Below the pieces are notes generated by a model. It was not told the DNA's origin. It saw only the letters and a list, made by a program, of their open reading frames with translations, and ran no database searches. Position numbers and translations under genes: made by a program. This document shows positions 5,115-6,968 of a stretch of 6,968 bases of DNA, in pieces. Source of the stretch: an uncultured bacterium (GTDB taxonomy: Bacteria; Actinomycetota; Coriobacteriia; Coriobacteriales; Coriobacteriaceae); NCBI GenBank assembly GCA_905214905.1, contig CAJMNK010000084.1, forward strand, positions 1-6,968, in the 5' to 3' direction. How positions within the stretch are numbered: the stretch's first letter is position 1; the number at the start of each line of letters is the position of its first letter.

Positions 5115-6539
5115 CTATGCGAATGGCTCCTCCTGCTGTATGGGAAACGTCACCGTGATGGTGGTCCCCACCCCCAACTCGCTTGACATATCGAGCGAGG
5201 CGTGATGATACAGGGCCGCATGCTTGACAATGGCAAGCCCCAGGCCGGTTCCGCCGCGTGCCTTGGACCTACTCTTGTCCACGCGATAGAACCGCTCAAA
5301 TACCTTGCCCTGTTCTTCAGGCGCGATACCGATTCCCGTATCGGCAACCGACAGATACGGGTGCCCGTCGTCGTTGGTTCCGCACCGCAACGTCACCGTA
5401 CCGCCGGGCCGGTTGTAGCGAATGGCGTTGCTCGCCAGGTTATAGATGAGCTCATCGATCAGGCGCGTTACGCCTTCGACGACCACAGGCTCGGTCTCAT
5501 GGCCTATCGTCACATTCGCTTGACGGGCGACCTGTTCAAGACGCTGCTCAACCGCGTAGATCGCACGCGAGAGCTCAATAGGCTCCGTGGAACCAATGGG
5601 CACTGCCTCGCCTTCAGTCGCACGTTCGGCCTCGTCCAAGTTAGACAGCGTAAGGATGTCGTTGACAAGCGCTGCCAAGCGGCCCGCCTCACGATAGATG
5701 CGACCGCCAAAGTTGCGCAGGTCGTCCTCGCCCTCGACCATGCCATTTGCGATGAGCTCGGCATAGCCCGAAATCGCCGTAAGCGGCGTCTTGAGCTCAT
5801 GGGTGATATTCGCCGTGAACTCGCGGCGCATACGGTCGTTGTCCGCTAGCACCGCCATTTGGCGCTTGAGTTCCTGGCGCTGCGACTCGATGCGCTCAAG
5901 CATGGGAACCATCTCGGCATAGGCGTGCTCATAGCTACGGCGTGGGTGATCCAAATCCACCTCTTGTAACGGCGCGATGATGGCACGGGACTCACGGCGC
6001 GCCATAAAAAACGAGAGTACTGCACCCGCTGCTGCGATAAGCAGCATCGGCGCCAGCATCGACAGCAAAATCGCCGCAACGCCAGGCTGGGCCTGCGCCA
6101 AGCGAACGACCTGGCCGTTATCAAGGGTGACGGCGCGATACAGCATAATCTCGTCGAGTGTAGAGCTTGCGCGCTCCGCGGAACCCAAACCACTCTCAAA
6201 GGCCTCGATGACCTCGGGGCGATCGCCATGGTTGGGCAGTGTGGAAGGCGACGCCTCGTTGTCGTAGGCAACAGATCCGTCCTTATTGATCAGCGTGATA
6301 CGAAGATCCTCGCGATCGAGGCTTCGCAAGAACGGAATGGGCTCCTGCTGCTCGTCGAGGGCGGCAGCAATGAGCTCAGTTTCCTGCGCCAGATTGGCAC
6401 TCGTGGCATCCGCCAAAGTGTTTTGCACAAAGAACGCACCCAGCACCGTAAACGCCACGATAACCGCCATGGCGCAGACAAAGATCGTCACAAAAACGCG
6501 GTGCGACAGCGTATGTTTTCCCTGGGGGGCGAAGACCAC
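5115..6539 (-). CDS. phoR: PhoR-like membrane sensor histidine kinase
   Basis: This membrane-bound sensor is expected to autophosphorylate on histidine and pass the phosphate to the response regulator encoded just upstream. The 474-residue product has membrane segments at about 14-38 and 155-180. Between them is an extracytoplasmic PAS-like domain whose INKDGSVAYDNE and NHGDRPEVIEA stretches resemble Gram-positive PhoR sensors. A linker at 181-235 contains a degenerate HAMP-like part and a coiled-coil-like run. The H-box is FTANITHELKTP with H247, the N-box NLASNAIRY has N371, G1 is DTGIGI (400-405), the F-box is FERFYR (414-419), and G2 is GGTGLGLAI (429-437). All catalytic motifs are intact. 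The start is GTG at 6539, supported by GGAGGAG (6546-6552) 6 bases away and lying inside the regulator's last codons. The gap to the regulator stop is 3 bases, implying translational coupling. The PhoR name rests on domain resemblance; phosphate sensing itself is not shown. Confidence 0.93.
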   Translation of the reverse strand: MVFAPQGKHTLSHRVFVTIFVCAMAVIVAFTVLGAFFVQNTLADATSANLAQETELIAAALDEQQEPIPFLRSLDREDLRITLINKDGSVAYDNEASPSTLPNHGDRPEVIEAFESGLGSAERASSTLDEIMLYRAVTLDNGQVVRLAQAQPGVAAILLSMLAPMLLIAAAGAVLSFFMARRESRAIIAPLQEVDLDHPRRSYEHAYAEMVPMLERIESQRQELKRQMAVLADNDRMRREFTANITHELKTPLTAISGYAELIANGMVEGEDDLRNFGGRIYREAGRLAALVNDILTLSNLDEAERATEGEAVPIGSTEPIELSRAIYAVEQRLEQVARQANVTIGHETEPVVVEGVTRLIDELIYNLASNAIRYNRPGGTVTLRCGTNDDGHPYLSVADTGIGIAPEEQGKVFERFYRVDKSRSKARGGTGLGLAIVKHAALYHHASLDMSSELGVGTTITVTFPIQQEEPFA

Positions 6540-6542
6540 GGG

Positions 6543-6968
6543 TTACTCCTCCGATGCGGTGGCCGCGGTGTCGTCGCCTTCGGCACCATCACCGGCAGAA
6601 GGCTCGGCCAGGCGATAACCCACGCCGCGCACGGTCTCTATGGCGCTCGCATGCTCGCCAAGCTTTTGGCGGAGCGTCTGCACATGCACGTCGACGGTGC
6701 GCGAACCGCCGTCGAAGTCCCAACCCCATACGCTCTGCAGCAGCGACTCGCGGGTAAAGACCACGCCAGGTTTGCGCATGAGGTACTCGAGCAGGTCGAA
6801 TTCGCGCAGCGTGAGCTTGAGCGGTTCGCCGGCAACAGTCACTTCGCGGTGGCTGGGCGAAAGTACGATATCGCCCACGCTGAGCACATCGCTCGCCTGC
6901 TTGACCATGCCGCCGCGGCGCAGCAACGCACGGCAACGGCTCGCGAGTTCCATAAGCGAGAACGGCTT
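6543..6968 (-). CDS. phoP: OmpR/PhoB-family response regulator, C-terminal part (truncated by window edge)
   Basis: This DNA-binding response regulator is the likely partner of the PhoR-like kinase. Only the last 141 residues are in the window: the reading frame stays open to the edge, and the first codons read KPFSL, the conserved Lys-Pro pair at the end of the receiver domain. The usual receiver helix ELASRCRALLRRG follows. A winged-helix domain comes next, with LTLREFDLLEYLM, the recognition region SRTVDVHVQTLRQKL, and the wing ETVRGVGYRL. After GYRL there is a low-complexity acidic tail of about 20 residues (AEPSAGDGAEGDD...). The phosphoacceptor aspartate lies beyond the edge and cannot be checked. 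An ATG at 6953 is internal, not the start. The last codons carry the ribosome binding site of the kinase gene. Family assignment is secure; PhoP as opposed to another OmpR-type regulator is inferred from the partner. Confidence 0.92.
   Translation of the reverse strand, partial: KPFSLMELASRCRALLRRGGMVKQASDVLSVGDIVLSPSHREVTVAGEPLKLTLREFDLLEYLMRKPGVVFTRESLLQSVWGWDFDGGSRTVDVHVQTLRQKLGEHASAIETVRGVGYRLAEPSAGDGAEGDDTAATASEE

Noticed and set aside
5202..5849. Plus-strand reading frame of 215 residues
   Set aside because: Antisense to the kinase core with all histidine-kinase motifs in the minus frame; no family features on the plus strand.
6543..6953. Reading the response regulator as a small 136-residue stand-alone DNA-binding protein starting at 6953
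   Set aside because: The frame continues to the window edge with KPFSL, the conserved end of a receiver domain, so the gene is a cut-off full-length regulator.

Overview
The window looks like chromosomal DNA of a Coriobacteriia-type actinobacterium, most likely Collinsella or a close relative. This is inferred from GC-rich coding DNA, GAAAGG-type ribosome binding sites, and the mix of an actinobacterial-looking HtpG with Firmicutes-like polysaccharide-regulation genes. It was not confirmed by any search. Every convincing gene lies on the minus strand, so transcription runs from the high-coordinate end to the low-coordinate end.

Layout in order of transcription. (1) 6968-5115 holds a two-component system of the PhoP-PhoR type. 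The response regulator is cut by the window edge, so only its DNA-binding half is present. The sensor kinase is complete, starts with GTG 3 bases after the regulator's stop, and is followed by a terminator-like hairpin at 5061-5089. (2) 4919-2855 holds a polysaccharide-export control cassette: a Wzz/CpsC-type membrane co-polymerase, a CpsD-type tyrosine autokinase and a CpsB-type PHP phosphatase. Gaps are 2 and 17 bases, so these genes are almost certainly co-transcribed. A YjcF-like GNAT acetyltransferase follows 39 bases later and probably shares the transcript. (3) 2112-88 holds htpG (Hsp90), with its own upstream region of about 200 bases and a strong hairpin straight after its stop codon.

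How the genes fit together: the Wzz-like protein and the tyrosine kinase should form a membrane complex that controls polymer length and export, and the phosphatase should reverse the kinase's phosphorylation. No glycosyltransferase, flippase or polymerase gene is in view, so their target pathway lies outside the window. The neighbouring PhoPR-like system is a plausible but unproven regulator. The acetyltransferase and HtpG have no evident functional link to the cassette.

The gene content is ordinary. The most interesting material is non-coding. Upstream of htpG there is a terminator-like hairpin with a U5 tract between a candidate -10 box and the start codon, together with repeated operator-like words. 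One 16-bp word recurs at 12 of 16 positions upstream of the wzz-like gene. Among the proteins, the tyrosine kinase has a degenerate oligomerisation motif and the phosphatase is short at its C-terminus. I found no evidence for a new multi-gene system, CRISPR array, tRNA, rRNA, insertion sequence or phage element.
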